DNA from: Atrichornis clamosus
Lineage: Eukaryota; Chordata; Aves; Passeriformes; Menuridae
Direction of reading: 5' to 3'
DNA length: 64,000 nt
Assembly (NCBI GenBank): GCA_013400975.1
Contig: WBMZ01006400.1
Coordinates: 558,001 to 622,000, forward strand
The notes under the pieces are model-generated. The model saw only the letters and a list, made by a program, of their open reading frames with translations, was not told the origin of the DNA and ran no database searches. This document shows positions 24,470 to 35,594 of the stretch, piece after piece. The position numbers and the translations under genes were made by a program. The number at the start of each line of letters is the position of its first letter. Position 1 is the first letter of the stretch.

Positions 24470-24780
24470 TCATTGCTCCCCTCACTGACACAAAGCTAAA
24501 TCTCAGCTGGCACTCATCTGCATAACTGCAGTGCCTCGTAGGCAGCTACAGCAGTTTACACAAGCTAAGAGGAGCTGAACTTTTGCTTCTTGTGTCTCCG
24601 CTGTATTCTCCCTTTGTCATGGCCTTTTTACCTTGCATAAGTATGTGTTAATTAACTTTAATTAGGATAATTGCATCATAGCTATTCTACTCACACTTTC
24701 AACGGTATTAAAGAGATTCAGCCCCTTTAGATTTTTGCTAATGGTGCTGGTTCACATGGAGAGCAAAGTAATGTCATCAG
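24470..24780. promoter_or_regulatory. Enhancer-like conserved-looking block
   Basis: Repeat-free sequence of varied composition with dense homeodomain cores (TTAATTAACTTTAATTAGG, GGATAATTGCATCA) and no long open frame. This texture is typical of vertebrate conserved non-coding elements, but conservation cannot be measured here. Confidence 0.3.
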
Positions 24781-27470
24781 GTCTGATATAAAAATCTTTT
24801 TTTGGAAAGAATTAGAAATTTGGGCACATCCTTAAGCTGAATAGAGGTCCAAATCTCAAATTTTCATTGAAACTGAGATATAGGTAGGTATACACCTAAA
24901 ACAAGCATGAAAAAAGACATGTAAGAAAAGTGCATTAGCACAGGTAACAGAAGTAGGCGACAATGCTGTTGAAAGACTTTTCCCAATGGACTACATTTTT
25001 AGTAGCACCAGTAACAATCTTCTCTAATCTCATTTGGTCATAGATGTGCAAATGCACTATTTTTAACAGAGATAAACACTGTACAGGAAGAGAATAGAAT
25101 AGTTATGGGGTCCTACAAAAGCCATCTACCCCAACTTCCAACTTCCAGACCATAAGAGAAATCCTTGGCTACCAAGATATTTGTTTTAGAGAGGCTGGGT
25201 GGGCAAGAGGCAGTGCTAAGCCATCTTTTGACTCTGCTCACTGTGGCTGTTGAAAATCAGTTTGGGCTTTATTATAGAGACTCATCTCTGGTCTGATCAA
25301 ATTTGGTTTTGCTCCAGAAAATTATTTTATAGCTATGGGCTTTTGCTGCAGTTGGTACCCCATCAACTGAAGTAAATAGGAGAGCATTTGGAGCTGGCTG
25401 TGTTGCCTCAAGATTACCTGTAAGCAAAAAATCTTTGGGTGGTGGGTTAGAGCAGTTTGGGAGCTGTAGAAATGGGGCTTAGCAAGAACTATACACCTTT
25501 AGTCAGAAATTAATAATACACAAATATGTCCTAGTGACTTTTACTCCTGATTAAATTATTAAGCAGTGCAGAAATCCTGTGTTACAAAGGGGTCCTGCAC
25601 TGTACTGTACTCCTGCTCAGCACTTACTCAATTTATATCCCCTCTCACACTCTCATATATGGATTCACCAGTCCCATGGATGTTTCTGCAGAACACAACT
25701 TCAGCAAAACCAGCCCTGAATTCATCACTGCAGCTACATAATGTAGCTTGGCTCAACTGTATATTGTGGTATTGCATTCTTGTGCTGTAGTTAAGGCCTG
25801 TCAGCAATTTCATTATTGAGTCCTATTTTTAGCTGTTCATAACTTTTAAAAAAATAATAAAAGCATTTACAGTGCAGGCTTAATCTGAACAGTATTTTTT
25901 GTCAGTGGGAAACGTAATGATATACATTCCAGGCGTGTATGACAGTACAAATAATTCCTTCATCTACATAAAAAATCTGCTGACTTGTGTTTCCTTACAT
26001 TTTTTCTGTGATTTACAGTTATTCTCAAATGGATTCTCATAAAGTTGCAATTTATTGCAAAACTTTCATAGTGGCCCAGTAGTGCTAATGTGGAATAATG
26101 TTATACCTGGGCTCCATAAAGCTGAACACTCCCAGGGTGCGTTAGTCAGTGGTCCAGGTGATACTGAGCTGATGATTATTGATGAAGACTTTCCCTTGAC
26201 TTCATGGGTGTGGCACATAGCAAGACAACCTTAAGCATCACGAAGAAAAGTTTTCTTGTGCCAAAAATTAAGCAGGATTTGATTCCTCTCCAAAAGAACA
26301 CAACATAAATCCAGAATAATCCTTGGAGGTACTCTGAGGATTTTAGTATCTAAGTTGATTAAGAGTCATATTTTCTATTTGCTTCCTATACAAAACAATT
26401 TTACCATCTATTACGTGTTATATGACAAATTCTGTCAAATTCTGTCATGAACTGCATCCATGGAAATCCAAACTAACTTAAGGGATCCTGGTGGACTGCT
26501 GCTGGCTCACCCTGGTGTAATGGGGCTCACAGGTTGGCCTCTCCACCCTGAAGGTGTAAAAGCATTTTTCACGTGATGGTTGAGATTACAAAACTAAAGG
26601 CAATTAATGACTTGTACAACAAGACATAATTCATCTACATATTATTTTTGAAACCAAGGCTTGCTTTTAAAAGTGGCAATTACAAGTAATTGCACCTCTA
26701 ATAGTGATATGTAGCTCCATTATCAAAGCCTTCCCACAGAAGTGAGAACAGAAATACGTGGAATAGCTTATTTTTTTTAATTTGCTAACATTTTTGTTTA
26801 TTTATTTTGAGCTTTGTACACCTGCTTAGGCTGACTCCATAATGACCTGTTCTAATGCAACACTGATGGGAATGTTTATTAAAGGTTATTTAATTGCAGA
26901 ATGTCCCAAAGACCATTATAAATGTAAAAAACTGGGATAATTAGTTTAAATGTTAAATATTGAATTTATGCTTGATAATATTCAAATACGCAAAATCTGC
27001 TCAAAACCAAAAGTTCTTCCTACAGAAAGTTCAGCACATTTTTAGGCCAGTATTTGCTATGGAAGCAGCTTCCACACTTTGGTCACCTCCTCACAGGAGT
27101 TCCATCAGCTGAGACGGCTTTAGCTGCAGTCTGCTCCCAGATCTCTCTATAAAAGTCAGTGCAAAGAGGAGACTTTTCAACAACAAACAGAGACACAGGC
27201 CCACAGTAAAAACGTGCAGCAGCATCAGTTTGTGCTAATGCATCTATTTTGATTAGCTACTAGCCAGAAGTTCCAAGATATTTTTCAATTTTAGCAAAGC
27301 TTCTTCTATTTTACTCTTTTTCTGTTATTACCCTACAAACAAGGGTTTCTATTCCACAGATTTTTATAACCACGTTTACCAGGGAAACTTTTGCACACCT
27401 TCAGCGTCTGGCTTCCTTAGAGCTGCTCCTCTCCATAAAACATAAATCCTGATGGACTCTGGTAGGTGAC
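24781..27470. other. Non-coding AT-rich block
   Basis: No gene is recognised. A faint resemblance to a reversed CR1 tail at about 25090-25150 is too weak to call. A tandem pair of CAAATTCTGT lies at 26427-26446. Sequence at 26760-27000 is complex and homeodomain-motif-rich and may be conserved. TATAAAAG occurs at 27148-27155 without other promoter evidence. Confidence 0.45.
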
Positions 27471-27475
27471 GAGAA

Positions 27476-27510
<35 letters not shown>

Positions 27511-27520
27511 GAGGGAGGAG
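27471..27520. repeat. Compound (GA)n(GACA)n microsatellite
   Basis: A purine GA repeat (27471-27490) passes directly into about five GACA units (27491-27510) and a G-rich end. The + strand is nearly all purine in its first and last parts. Confidence 0.95.
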
Positions 27521-28334
27521 ACCTCAGCATCAGCAAAATTGATATTTGAAACAAAACTATAATTTAGATTTCTCCATTGCCCTCAAGGTCCACACTTGAT
27601 GCTGAGAACTGAGTTGTGTCCCAGCCTGGGATCTGGAGGGTCCAAAGGAACAGCAGCATCAGCCAGCTGTGGTGGGGTTCAGCAGGCTCAGTCCAGCTGG
27701 TATTCACAGTGCTTTTCCTTCTGTGGCAAAAACACTAAAGCAGTTATATAATTTTGAAAGTATGTTTAAGGAAACTGCTAAATCTGTTTGCCTAGATGGG
27801 AAAAATGTCATTTTGTGGACACTTGCATATGGAGACAACTTCCATATTATTGTCACAGGAGGAGCCTGTGTGAATGCCAGGGCACAGTTGCAGGAAACTA
27901 GTGCTGGCAAGTGGGGCTGTCCTGTCATTTTGTGGAGGATGGAGATCTATATGAGTATATTTTTTTCTAGGAAAAGGATGAGCAGGCACACGCTGTGTTG
28001 ACAGCACTGTACATTTTCAGGACTTTTTTTACCTACATAACTAATGCAGTCTCTAATTCAGTGTTCTCAGATTTTCATCAAAGCAGCAAGTGCCTCATAC
28101 TACAGAGCAGCATGGAGCAGTCAGGCAAATATCATCCTAGTAGCAAAAGTTTGTCTGTGCCAGAGAAACTCCATTTTCCACATCTTATAAATGATTCTTT
28201 TACTTTAATCGTGCCCAGAGATGGAATCAGTTTTAGTACATCATAACTAAAAATCTATCCTCACTCTGAAAAAGACTTTTCTATGTCTATATTTAAATAT
28301 ATATGTTACATCATATGTATGTGTATTTTAAAAG
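27521..28334. other. Non-coding, no recognised gene
   Basis: Contains a 110-codon + frame (27669-28001) opposed by two - frames. None has a recognisable domain or start context that favours it. No repeat family is seen. Confidence 0.45.
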
Positions 28335-28353
28335 ATATATATATATATATATA
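28335..28353. repeat. (AT)n microsatellite
   Basis: Perfect AT repeat of about nine units, with shorter AT-rich runs within 60 bases on each side. Confidence 0.93.
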
Positions 28354-29809
28354 AGCTCTATCAGACATATATATGCTTATATCCACATCACTCTGTTTAC
28401 TGGCATGAATTAGTTCCTTTTAGAACTACTTTTTTACTTTCTGTCAGCACATTAACCACATAGCAATCAGTTCTCTAATTTAATTACCTGTTGGGAAGAA
28501 CAGCCCCTCCTAGGAAAACAACTGGCTAACATTTTCATGGGGAATTTTATGTCTCCAAGTAGAGATTTTTAAAAATCTCTGCTGTATAGAAAAAGTTAAT
28601 GATTCACAATTCACTTCCTGAACCTGCTGATAATTTTGTAGGCTGCTGTTAGATCCTCACTACAGTCATCGGTTTTCCAGCTCAGCAAGCTCTAGCACAC
28701 TTAGATGCCATTTCATTTTTATGGTCATTCTCATGGCCTTCTTGCTATCTTTTCTAGGTCTCCTGCAGCCTCACAAAAATGGAATAAAAGGAATTCTGTA
28801 CAGTGTACATATTTACTACTGATAGATGCAGCAGTATAATGATACGTGCTGGTTTGTTTTTTCTCTCAAAAATCCCAATCAAATTGTTGCACATTAGGAA
28901 AGAATGTCTGTGAAAACATAGACTTCCCCTGTTTTGTTCATTTTTTTTTCCTTGGTGGCTATAAGTTTGATTGTCAATTTCACCATCTAAGGAAGAAATC
29001 CTGACGAGAATGTAAGAAAATAAATTATGTCACTGCTGTGCAGTGCAAGAAAACTCTTGTGGTTTCCATAGCTCTGAGCCCATGTAATCTACTACTGGAT
29101 CAGTGTGGAAAAAATTCCCCACTAAAAAGTCCCTTCAGGGACCATAAGGAAATCTTTAGCTTTGCCAGAAAACGCCTGCAGGGTTGCAGCTTTTGTTGCT
29201 TGAGGGAAGATAAAATGCATCAGTTTTCAGCACTGTCACTAGGGCATTTTTCATCACCATATAATCTATTCAAAAATCTAATGATCCATAAATTTGTCCA
29301 TGGCTTTGAACAAGAAGTGACTCTAAGCATGGGACCAGACCTATTAACAGGAAGAGATGCTGCACATGTAACATGACCAGGAGGTCAGTGCCACCAGCCC
29401 CCTGGGCTCAGTACTGGGCTGGCCTGATTCTGCTCTTACTGGAGCTGTCTGCTGCTGCGAGAGACAGACGTATAAATATAGACACTGAGGCATGAATATA
29501 TAGATAGAGGTATATTAATAATAACTTTTAAAACCCCAAACTTCTAAAGGATCAGAATTAGCACCTCACAGGTGATGAAGAACTCATTATCAGGATCACA
29601 GCCCTCAGAGCACTCCATCGCCTGTCTGGCACACAGCCCAAAATAAGTGTGTTGCTGCCTGGGTAAGGTTTAGCAGAATATTAATGGCTTTCATAGTCCA
29701 CACTATCCTGGGTTCATAACTTCCCGAGGAGTGGGCAGACACAGGTATTTCTCATTTAGCCTTTCCTTTCACAACATCCAACACCGTTCCCCCCCAGACA
29801 CAGAGGTGT
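28354..29809. other. Non-coding block
   Basis: AT-rich. A 112-codon + frame at 29038-29376 has no recognisable domain. No transposon or RNA gene is seen. Confidence 0.45.
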
Positions 29810-30110
29810 CGCGTTCGGCAGGGCAGGCCAAGGGCAGTGCTGCTACAGCCCTGGCAGTTCCACAGAAAAACTGGTCTCAGGAGGCAGGTTTGGGAACAGG
29901 GACAGTTGATTATTCCGGCTAGGTGCAGGGGAAGCTGAAGAAGTAACTCTGGGTGAGCCGGTGAGAGCAGGCGGCTGTGGCTGCGGCAGGCACTGCGCCC
30001 CCGCCTGTCCCAGCGCCGCTCTGCCTGCTGACACAGGGACTGCCCCGGGCAGGCGGCTGAACCAACAGCATCAGCAGGGAGCGGCCTGAGGAACGGCTTG
30101 CTGAAGGAAA
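29810..30110 (+). promoter_or_regulatory. CpG-rich patch, possible promoter region
   Basis: About 17 CpG sites in 300 bases (for example GTGTCGCGTTCGG and CAGCGCCGC) stand out from CpG-poor surroundings. A donor-like CTGG|GTGAGC lies at 29953 and an acceptor follows at 30145, so the patch could be the start of a short spliced transcript. Several overlapping - strand frames (63-141 codons) are attributed to GC content. No TATA box is seen. Confidence 0.3.
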
Positions 30111-30145
30111 CGCAGGATGAATACAGCATCCCTTTTCTTTTGCAG

Positions 30146-30350
30146 CAGACAAGTGTCCTCTTCACAGAAGACACCAAGATACGAGAGCTGGTCTCCCCAG
30201 AGGAGTCACCACAAGAATGAGGGCAACCTGCATCCCTGGGGAGTCCAGGGAAGGGTCCAGGGTAGTGTCTGGGTGTTTGTACCTACCTGGCTGTACAGTC
30301 AGAGCACAAACCCCAGTTTTCTTAGAAGTAATAAATGATGGAAAAATACA
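30146..30350 (+). other. Candidate terminal exon with poly(A) signal
   Basis: A strong acceptor (CATCCCTTTTCTTTTGCAG, ending 30145) precedes this segment and AATAAA occurs at 30330-30335. In one frame the first 24 codons are open and acidic (beginning QTSVLFTEDTKIREL) before a stop. Another frame is open for longer but has no start codon. It fits a 3' exon of a short transcript from the CpG patch upstream, but could be chance. No family is recognised. Confidence 0.22.
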
Positions 30351-31169
30351 TATGTACAAATCAATACATTCATATACAATTTATTAATTCATGTATGAAA
30401 CAACATAGTATGTCCAGTCAGGTCCACAGTGTCAAGGCAGTGTTCCCCACGTCCCTCTCTGAAGCAAAAATATCAAAAATGGTACATACGACTTACACTT
30501 TTAATGACAGAGCTGTACATATTTCAGATACGTTTTAAAACCTTCAGAAAATACGCCTCACACTTGTTTGTCATGCTTGAGCCTAATGTGATTTAAATGA
30601 GAGGAGAAATCAAGCCTGCCAACTAATATATTTATTGTAATAGACAGGAAATATTAAATACTGGTATTTATGCGAGATATAAAACCTGTTGTATACATAA
30701 CAGGAGGGGGGAATGGTATATACAAGTCAGGGACCTGCTGTTAACCCCACAGCAAATGTAGCTGCATTCTGCTCTTCCAAGAAGCAGTGATAGCAGCACA
30801 CAAGCCCAAGTTCTTTACTAGCGTTTCATACTTCATTAATAATATCACAGGTCTTGAATCATTCTCCCAGTATGAGAGGAAATTAGTTCTCTTGCTGTGC
30901 TCTATCACGGTGCCTCCCCGATGCCTCATTTTGCATTTACTTCTCCTTCCCTCCCACACCTCGGGGTAACCGAGCAAAGGTGGGTTTGGCAGATTTTCAC
31001 ACTGCCTCACAAGGGGCAGGTAATCATGATTAAATTCCTCACTCTCCCAGTTCAATTTTTTTTTTTAACATAGTTTTTCTAATCATAATTGGATCATCTG
31101 AGAATTGGAGCTCTTTCCCCCCCCTTTCATTTCTAGTAACCAGAATCACTCTCTCTTTTTTTCCCCCAG
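30351..31169. promoter_or_regulatory. Conserved-looking block with TAATCATGATTA palindrome
   Basis: Repeat-free, varied sequence. A perfect 12-base palindrome, TAATCATGATTA, lies at 31021-31032 and has the form of a dimeric homeodomain site. A 104-codon - strand frame (30741-31055) crosses it but has no recognised domain. The right end is a long pyrimidine tract (31108-31167, interrupted). It could be an enhancer; only an alignment can show it. Confidence 0.3.
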
Positions 31170-31221
31170 AGATAATCCCCTGGAGATGGGAAAGGTTTTC
31201 TGTTGTGGTTTTTGCTTCCAT
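31170..31221 (+). other. Candidate 52-nt exon
   Basis: The pyrimidine tract CTCTCTCTTTTTTTCCCCCAG ends at 31169 and is a near-ideal acceptor. Fifty-two bases later comes CCAT|GTAAGC, a good intron side but a poor exon side. Two of three frames are open. There is no recognised protein and chance is a real alternative. Confidence 0.18.
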
Positions 31222-33929
31222 GTAAGCTTTGAACAATGACTGCTGAGTTAGCTTTGACAGGTGTTAAAATATCTTGGAGCCACCTGAACATTCTTATTGA
31301 TTAACTAATACATGGACACAGGTTTTTAGAACTGATTGCTTTACACTGAGTGTTTCAGAAGGAAGGGGAGAAAATATGCTACATTATCACTTTCTTTCTC
31401 ATCCATTCTCATATGGTATATTCCATGTTCATCTAGTTTAACTACTAGGCTGTCAAAGACCAGAAAATGGTGAAGAATGTAGTTATGTGTTTATTCAGAG
31501 GACTGAATCTTGCTGTTTATTGCAGCTGCTTATTCATTATATAATCAGGCAGAAATATACAGCTTATGTAAAACTTAATAAATTCCTGAGACAGTCCTAA
31601 ATGATTGACAAGTAATTTTCTACCAGTCTATCTGGTAGAAATGCCTTTTCCAAATAGAGACTCTTTAAGTTTGCAATTATCAGTGTCCCTTTGCCTCATC
31701 ACTACAGCTAACTAGTAACCATAAATACCAGCCAAAAAGATTTATCTTGTAATCCAAATACCTGATTTTATACCTGTGTTTTATACCTTTCTTGTGATAT
31801 GGCTCTCAATGGAAGTAGTCAGTGTAGAAAAGATGCAAGATAAGACCTCTTTAGGAAACAAAGCTGAAATTAATTTATAACAAATACTTTAACAATGACT
31901 TAAATTCACAGCTGACACCACGACAGTAGGGCCTGATTCTCCTACTGAAGGGTGCGTCATGGTTTAAAAAGACAAAATTTAATAGTGTTGAAGGAAATGC
32001 TTGTTTTGTGCATTAAAAAGTGAACATTAAATATTTTATTGCAGAGATACCCCATAGCTAGCCTCTCAGTTTGAATTCAGACAGACATATAAAAATTTGA
32101 GATATTTAGATCTATTTTGCCAATAAGAGTAATACATTTCTCTAAAAGTTAAAATCCTAGCATTTCTGGCCTGTTCACATGCATAAGAGCACTAAAGCCA
32201 CCTCCTTCAGAAAATGCTGCATACACATCTCTAAGAAAATACAAGTCATCTGCTCTTATATGTCAACACTTGCCTCTAATATAACAGCAAATTCCCACTT
32301 GAATTGCTAATTAAAAATGTACAGGTATTGCATGGTATAAAAAAGATGGAACATTATCACCAGGCAAAACAGATGTTGAGGTTTTTTCTTTACTTTTGGA
32401 ATTCTGCATGTCTGTGTGGAAGGTGCCCAGCAGCCAGCCCAGGCCAATGAAAAGACTTACTTCACCTGCACTACATCTCCAGCATGATCCTCACTAGATG
32501 GTGGCAAATCCTCACTTACTCAGGAAGAATTGACTTTTACCCTGCTGCATTTAACCCTGTTCTGGGAAGCAGAGATTTCCTTCCATGCAAATGCAGAACA
32601 GAAGCAATCCATTTCAGCTGACTTCCTGGGCATTCCTGACTCCTCTTTCTACTAACTCTCAGGATACTTTGTGGAACAACTCTTTTCTTAGCTTCATGAC
32701 TACTGAATCCAAACGATTTCCTATTTATTTTCCTTTAATGCTACTAATGAGTTCCTATTATACTTTAAGTACCTCTTCTAACTCAAAAGTTTATGCTGCA
32801 AGGTCATGTGTATAATGAACTGAACAGTTCTTAAAGAGTACTGGTTAATTTTTAAAACAGGAACAATAAAAAGTAAGAATAGGCTTCTTTAAGTCCCAGG
32901 GTGTGTCTTCAGATACCTTTTAACATAATTTTGATTATTTGGGTTCTCCTTTTTTCAGAGTTGATTGAAGCAAAACACAGTTGGGCCCTTACACAAACCA
33001 TGCAGACTGTGCTCTCCGTTAGTGGATGCGTGGGCACGAGAGCTACCATGAGGTCATTGCAACAAAGCATTACCTCTGTTTTCTTCCTTCTCTTTCTTAA
33101 TTGTACGCATTAAATCATTAACTTATCCACTCTTTATGACTGCACACTAATCATGAACTTTCAAGACATAAGGGACATACAAATAAGAACTTCTGCTTGG
33201 ACATGCATTGCACTTAGATGTCAAAGTGAGGAGGAAAATTCTGGTCCTATTTATGTTGATTTAAATCTTGAGAAAGAGCAATGAATTCAGTTCTATGTAT
33301 CCAGATTTACATTGCCATAGCAGACTTATCTTCCCTTTTTACCAATAAAGGGGCTAACACTGAACCTAAAATGAAATTACCACCAGAGCTTCAGAGTTCT
33401 ATTAAACAGAAATTTATAACAAAACCTTTAAAAAAAATTACTTAAGAAAAAAAGACAATTCAATAAGTGCTTGCACCATAGTAATATTTATTTTATTCAT
33501 GTGTAATTTTAAAAACAAGACTTCTCTTTGAAATACAAAGACTTTTCCTCTTTGTAATAGATAATAAAATCATGTCAAGGAAAAAAGGTGAGACAATGCC
33601 AGAAGTTCTTTGTTTTTATTTATTATACATTCAGTACATTTAGTTTTCCAGATAAGCATTAAATGGATGCACTACTTTTCAGAAAACCTTCACTTATTTT
33701 ATGTTAGTTGAAGTTATGATGCTCTTAGCACAATTTGTGGTAATTTTGCTCAGACTAAGCTTCACTGCATTACCCTGTAGGTCTTTTGTCAAGTCTGAGG
33801 AGCCATTTGCACAATTTCATCTAGAATTTTCAATAATAGAAAATAAATATATTTTCCACTTTAAGGGAAACAATACAAGTCAAAGGAAAAACAAACAAAA
33901 AAAAACTCTAAGAAAGCTAAACCTACTCA
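31222..33929. other. Non-coding AT-rich block
   Basis: No gene or transposon is recognised. Short frames of 70-76 codons only. Two minus-strand donor-like GTAAGT sites near 32450 and 32510 have no convincing acceptors. Confidence 0.5.
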
Positions 33930-34090
33930 GGGTGCAGCAGGGAAGTGATGGAATCACTATTCCTGGAAGTGGTCTAAAAGCATATGGATGTGGCACCTGG
34001 GGATATGGTTTAGTGGTGAACACAGTGGTGCTGGGTTAATGGTTGGACTCAATTATCTAAGAGATCTTTTCCAGTTCTGTGATTCTGTGT
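33930..34090 (+). mobile_element. CR1 LINE, truncated 3' end
   Basis: Blocks run in CR1 order: 'CAGGGAAGTGATGGAATCAC', 'TTCCTGGAAGTGGTCTAAAA', 'GGTTTAGTGGTGAACACAGT', 'GGGTTAATGGTTGGACTCAA' and the double tail 'TTCTGTGATTCTGTGT'. Only the last ~160 bases of the LINE are present, so it is a dead 5'-truncated copy. The 112-codon + frame that ends in it (33701-34039) is partly repeat-derived. Confidence 0.95.
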
Positions 34091-34276
34091 TCCCTGTTTA
34101 GCCTCCATCTGCAAATAATTAATCATACAGTGTGTCCTGAGCTCTGCACAGACCTCCCAGGGCAGCAAGATTCTTCCAGCCTGGAGCATCACCAGCAGCA
34201 GGAAGGAGGGAGAGGGATGGAAACACAGCATTTCAGACACTGATATCTTCCAGAACTTTTTCCTTTCCTGACTCAC

Positions 34277-34443
34277 CTTTCAAGAAGTGTTCTGGCCTCA
34301 GGAGCACTCTGCTTGCACTGACAGCCAAACCAGGCTCCAGCCATCCCTTCAACAGGCTGGACCTCCTGCTCACTGCACTCCTCAGCACTCCCCATGGCTT
34401 GAAGGTGCAAACCAGAGCCCACGAGAACATTCTCACTGAAGTC
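34277..34443 (-). other. Candidate 167-nt internal exon, unrecognised
   Basis: Read on the - strand, the acceptor CTCTTGTTCCCATAACAG abuts 34443 and the donor GAAAG|GTGAGTCAGG follows at 34276-34271. One frame is open throughout for 55 codons plus two bases, starting DFSENVLVGSGLHLQ, and is rich in Glu, Ser and Gly. A second frame is also open, which weakens the case. I recognise no family and see no partner exon in a matching phase. It could be a lineage-specific exon or a pseudo-exon. It lies just beyond a CR1 on the opposite strand. Confidence 0.22.
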
Positions 34444-34619
34444 CTGTTATGGGAACAAGAGATGTTAAAGCAGACCAATAATTCACACCTTACTGAGCTG
34501 ATAACGCTGCAGATAATTTACTACAGAAATATCCTTATCTTAATAAGGAACAATTAGATTGGTGAAGTTCATTTCTCACTTTTAAAAAATGTTCTCTCCT
34601 CAAAATGCTCATCTGAGAT
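34444..34619. other. Non-coding, no feature seen
   Basis: Short AT-rich spacer between a candidate exon and the enhancer-like block. Confidence 0.5.
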
Positions 34620-34880
34620 GGCCTACATTTGCCCATTGCATTATTAGCAAAATGACTGTGATCATTTTAATTTAACAAATGGAAATGCACAAACACCTGC
34701 CTTTGTGCTAATGAGCTTGGCCTTTGGAACTCGTGGTGAATTGCTGCAGGTTATTAGATATGCCCAGCAAAACAGTGGCTGCAGCTTCCATTTGCAGGTC
34801 TGTAATTCACTGAAGTTATCTCATTTTCCCAATTGGGTCCAATTACAACAGTCATGATAAATAACCTTCCTTTGTTGGTA
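34620..34880. promoter_or_regulatory. Enhancer-like conserved-looking block
   Basis: Repeat-free complex sequence with ATTATTAG, TTTAATTTAAC and TGTAATTCAC homeodomain cores and a perfect palindrome CCCAATTGGG at 34828-34837. It has no open frame of note. Of the blocks in this window it looks most like a vertebrate conserved non-coding element, but this is a judgement of texture only. Confidence 0.35.
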
Positions 34881-35563
34881 CATTTAATTCCCTGGAAAAG
34901 TAGCTGGGAAATGGGTCTGGGGTACTTACATGAATTGGAAAGTCTGTGTTGAGCATCTCGAGGGTGGGGAAACGTATGAGAGAGAAACAGTTTTATAAAG
35001 TTACTAAAAAACTTCCACTGGGAAATTTAAAGATGAGATTACAAAGAGTATAAGATTCTATAAGTCCCTACAGCATTTTCTGTATTTTAAAATAGAAGCT
35101 TTTTCTAATAGGAAAGTCTGAAAATGTTTCTCTCTGCTTTATGTTCTTGTGCATCTCTGTTTGTCCCCAGACAGATTTTCCTTCAGTGAGATCATCATAA
35201 ACCTTTGCGTTGTAGATGACAACTCCTTGCTTTACAACACTTCAATTCAAGATTACCTGACCTTAAGGAGAAGAAAAACCTTGATTTTTCTTTCTTTTCT
35301 ATCAACATATTCTTTATTTCAACCTCACAATCCCACTTTTTCTTTTTTTTTTTTTAGAAAAATTTTCTATTCCATTCTTTCGCACTTTATCCTATGGAGA
35401 TCAGCCTCTTTATCTCAGACTACACTGATTCCTCAGACAAATCACTCACACTGGAGAGAAACTGTCCTGGGCCCTTGGCTACTACTCACCAATAGGTGCT
35501 GTCATCTCATAACTCAGCATTATCAAAAAGCCAGTTTTCCCTAGACTGTCCTGGCATTTCAGC

Positions 35564-35594
<31 letters not shown>

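Noticed and set aside
25090..25160. Weak reversed CR1-like tail
   Set aside because: Only scattered short matches; no ordered consensus blocks.
27148..27155. TATAAAAG as a TATA box
   Set aside because: AT-rich DNA contains such octamers by chance; no start site, CpG patch or exon follows.
35480..35591. Minus-strand GTGAGT donor with a poly-T acceptor
   Set aside because: The acceptor rests on an A24/T24 homopolymer, a common source of false splice sites.
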